Under the pieces are notes generated by a model that worked only from the letters and a program-made list of their open reading frames with translations, had not been told where the DNA came from and searched no databases. DNA of 7,891 nucleotides, taken from positions 1 to 7,891 of the forward strand of contig CAKZPJ010000046.1 of NCBI GenBank assembly GCA_937138955.1, given 5' to 3'. The position numbers and the translations under genes were made by a program. Below are positions 6,718 to 7,891 of the stretch, piece by piece. This stretch comes from an uncultured Flammeovirgaceae bacterium. GTDB taxonomy: Bacteria > Bacteroidota > Bacteroidia > Cytophagales > Cyclobacteriaceae. Numbering within the stretch: position 1 is the first letter of the stretch; the number at the start of each line of letters is the position of its first letter.

Positions 6718-7176
6718 ATGGCTGATAAGATAAATTTAGATGAATTAAAGGAGAAAGGGCACAACCCATTCCCCGCTCCCGAAGGCTACTTTAAGGACTT
6801 CTCTCAGCGGATGCAGCAGCGGATTGATGAAGAGTCTGAGACAGAAAAAAACAACGTAGTTCAGTTCTCTTCTCGTTGGTACTACGCGGCCGCGGCTGTA
6901 GTTGTTTTGGTGATGAGCGTTTGGCTTACCAACCCTTTTCAGGCGGACACCTCTCCAATAGCTGAAACCGATCAGGATGAAGTGCAAACCCTATTAGCTA
7001 ACGTGAGTGAGCAGGAACTAATTGATTATATTCAATTGGGTTCAGTAGACGTAATTTCTACTGTATCGCTTACTGAAGATGAGCAGGAAGACCTACTGGA
7101 AGCAGAATTAGAATCTTATGATCTTCCGGAAGAATACTACCTCGATACTGATTACTTACTAGAAGAGTATTTATAA
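6718..7176 (+). CDS. Putative single-pass membrane anti-sigma factor (PEGYF-motif protein)
   Basis: This 152-residue protein has no enzymatic motif. A cytoplasmic N-terminus of about 53 residues contains NPFPAPEGYFKDF (16-28), a short motif often seen in Bacteroidota proteins encoded directly after ECF sigma genes (family knowledge from memory). One hydrophobic segment, YYAAAAVVVLVMSVWLT (55-71), is preceded by Arg53, giving an N-in, C-out topology. The remaining 81 residues (72-152) contain 24 Asp/Glu and no Lys, Arg or His, and end in a Tyr/Glu-rich tail (EEYYLDTDYLLEEYL). Position between a sigma gene (4-base gap) and a secreted sensor gene (8-base gap) supports a role as the membrane anti-sigma that holds the sigma factor inactive. 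It lacks a recognisable zinc-binding ZAS motif (HxxxCxxC) and FecR domain, so this role is inferred from context and topology. Confidence 0.75.
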   Translation: MADKINLDELKEKGHNPFPAPEGYFKDFSQRMQQRIDEESETEKNNVVQFSSRWYYAAAAVVVLVMSVWLTNPFQADTSPIAETDQDEVQTLLANVSEQELIDYIQLGSVDVISTVSLTEDEQEDLLEAELESYDLPEEYYLDTDYLLEEYL

Positions 7177-7184
7177 ACGAAACT

Positions 7185-7643
7185 ATGAAAAAGCTTATTG
7201 TTACCCTGTCACTTTGCTTAGGCGCTGTCGCTGCTACTTTGGCTCAACGTCCCGCCGAAAAAATTGAAACCGCGCGAATTGCCTTCTTAACCGAACGTTT
7301 ATCATTAACCCCGGAAACCGCCCAGCAGTTTTGGCCGGTCTACAACCAGTTCGATAAACAACGAAGAGAACTAAAGAAGGAAGAATTCAAAATGCGTCGC
7401 TCTACTAGAACTGACGAATTGGACAATGAAACGGCTCAACAACATATTAATGAGTACTTTTCCCTCAAAGAACAGCAGCTAGATTTGGAGAAAACGATGG
7501 CTACCGAACTGTCTGAAGTACTTTCCTCCCCCCAAATGCTACAGCTTATTCGCGCCGAAGCTGACTTTCAGCGGATGGTACTACGTAAGCTCGGCGAACG
7601 ACGGCGCGGGGGCGAAGGGCGAAAACCAGGTATGCTACGATAG
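7185..7643 (+). CDS. Secreted Spy/CpxP-like protein, putative sensor of the ECF sigma system
   Basis: The 152-residue product has a clear Sec signal peptide (MKKLIVTLSLCLGAVAATLA, cleavage near residue 20-21). The mature part is almost entirely helical and charged. KIETARIAFLTERLSLTPET at 26-45 and AQQFWPVYNQF (46-56) resemble the LTxxQ-type motif of Spy/CpxP periplasmic proteins, in the form common in Bacteroidota. A second helical block (SSPQMLQLIRAEADFQRMVL, 114-133) resembles the repeat half. In this phylum such proteins are often annotated as sensors of ECF sigma factors, and the CnrX metal sensor belongs to the same broad fold group. Few metal ligands are visible: one His and no Cys in the mature chain. 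The C-terminal tail is strongly basic (KLGERRRGGEGRKPGMLR). It is the third gene of the sigma/anti-sigma operon, starting 8 bases after the preceding stop. A chaperone-like role is the alternative. Confidence 0.8.
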   Translation: MKKLIVTLSLCLGAVAATLAQRPAEKIETARIAFLTERLSLTPETAQQFWPVYNQFDKQRRELKKEEFKMRRSTRTDELDNETAQQHINEYFSLKEQQLDLEKTMATELSEVLSSPQMLQLIRAEADFQRMVLRKLGERRRGGEGRKPGMLR

Positions 7644-7646
7644 CAT
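7632..7646. repeat. Small hairpin at the end of the sensor gene
   Basis: ATGCTA (7632-7637) and TAGCAT (7641-7646) form a perfect 6-base-pair stem with a CGA loop, spanning the stop codon of the plus-strand gene. No T-run follows on either strand, so it is at best a weak terminator between two genes that converge only 9 bases apart. Confidence 0.3.
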
Positions 7647-7652
7647 CGAGAG

Positions 7653-7891
7653 CTATTCTAATTGAGAGGTCCAATTTTCTTCTTCACGGGAGGAAAAAAA
7701 CACTTGGAAACCCTCGGTGGATTGAAAAGCTTCTCGCGTTACTTTCCATTCTTCGTTAAAATCAGATACAGCTACTTCATTAAATTGATGATCTACTGGG
7801 TCTACTACCCACAATGAGCGAGAAAATAAAGTAGCCGCTAAATCGGCCAAATCGTAAGCTCCTACTGAACCAGCCACGCCCGAAGGCACCC
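7653..7891 (-). CDS. C-terminal fragment of a putative alpha/beta hydrolase (acetylxylan-esterase-like), 5' end outside window
   Basis: The minus-strand frame is open to the window edge and stops with TAG at 7655-7653, so about 79 C-terminal residues are visible; the GTG near 7889 is not taken as a start. The segment GAYDLADLAATLFSRSLWVV followed by DPVDHQF resembles the C-terminal part of acetylxylan-esterase/dienelactone-hydrolase-like proteins, where a 'YDlpDLaal.aPRpl...nPvD' block follows the catalytic core (recalled from the family). The catalytic Ser is not in view and I cannot assign the triad Asp or His safely. The tail is acidic and ends EENWTSQLE. It converges with the sensor gene at a 9-base gap, so it belongs to a different transcription unit. 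The hydrolase call is moderate; a hypothetical protein is the fallback. Confidence 0.6.
   Translation of the reverse strand, partial: VPSGVAGSVGAYDLADLAATLFSRSLWVVDPVDHQFNEVAVSDFNEEWKVTREAFQSTEGFQVFFSSREEENWTSQLE

Overview
The window looks like a chromosomal segment from a member of the Bacteroidota, probably a marine or environmental cytophagale-type genome. The evidence is a SusC/SusD outer-membrane pair, start codons without clear Shine-Dalgarno sequences, AT-rich intergenic DNA, and an ECF sigma operon of a kind typical of this phylum. The organism assignment is an inference from gene families, not from a marker gene.

Layout from left to right. Positions 1-293 carry the C-terminal end of a sarcosine-oxidase-like FAD amine oxidase, cut by the window edge. 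A 268-base AT-rich gap (294-561) with inverted and direct repeats leads into a two-gene transport unit. This is a complete SusC-like TonB-dependent receptor (562-3927) followed 10 bases later by its SusD-like lipoprotein partner (3938-5410). A perfect 30-base palindrome followed by a T-rich run (5447-5484) forms a terminator, preceded by a second 16-base palindrome. A solitary Uma2-family nuclease-fold gene (5479-6054) lies on the minus strand and ends against that terminator. Diverging from it is a tight three-gene plus-strand operon: an ECF sigma factor (6132-6713), a single-pass membrane protein acting as putative anti-sigma (6718-7176), and a secreted Spy/CpxP-like protein (7185-7643). The window ends with the C-terminal part of a convergent minus-strand gene, probably an alpha/beta hydrolase (7653-7891).

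How the genes work together. SusC and SusD should form one outer-membrane nutrient importer, with SusD as the lid or capture lipoprotein and SusC as the TonB-powered channel. No glycan-degrading enzyme, FecR or dedicated sigma factor sits beside it here, so the substrate cannot be read from this window. The downstream operon reads as an envelope-stress or envelope-signal circuit: a secreted sensor, a membrane-spanning anti-sigma and a cytoplasmic sigma. Its most noteworthy trait is charge complementarity. The predicted periplasmic part of the anti-sigma has 24 acidic and no basic residues, while the sensor ends in a strongly basic tail. I see no CRISPR array, tRNA, rRNA or insertion sequence. 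Nothing here is clearly a previously undescribed system; the sigma/anti-sigma/sensor trio is the best candidate for closer study.
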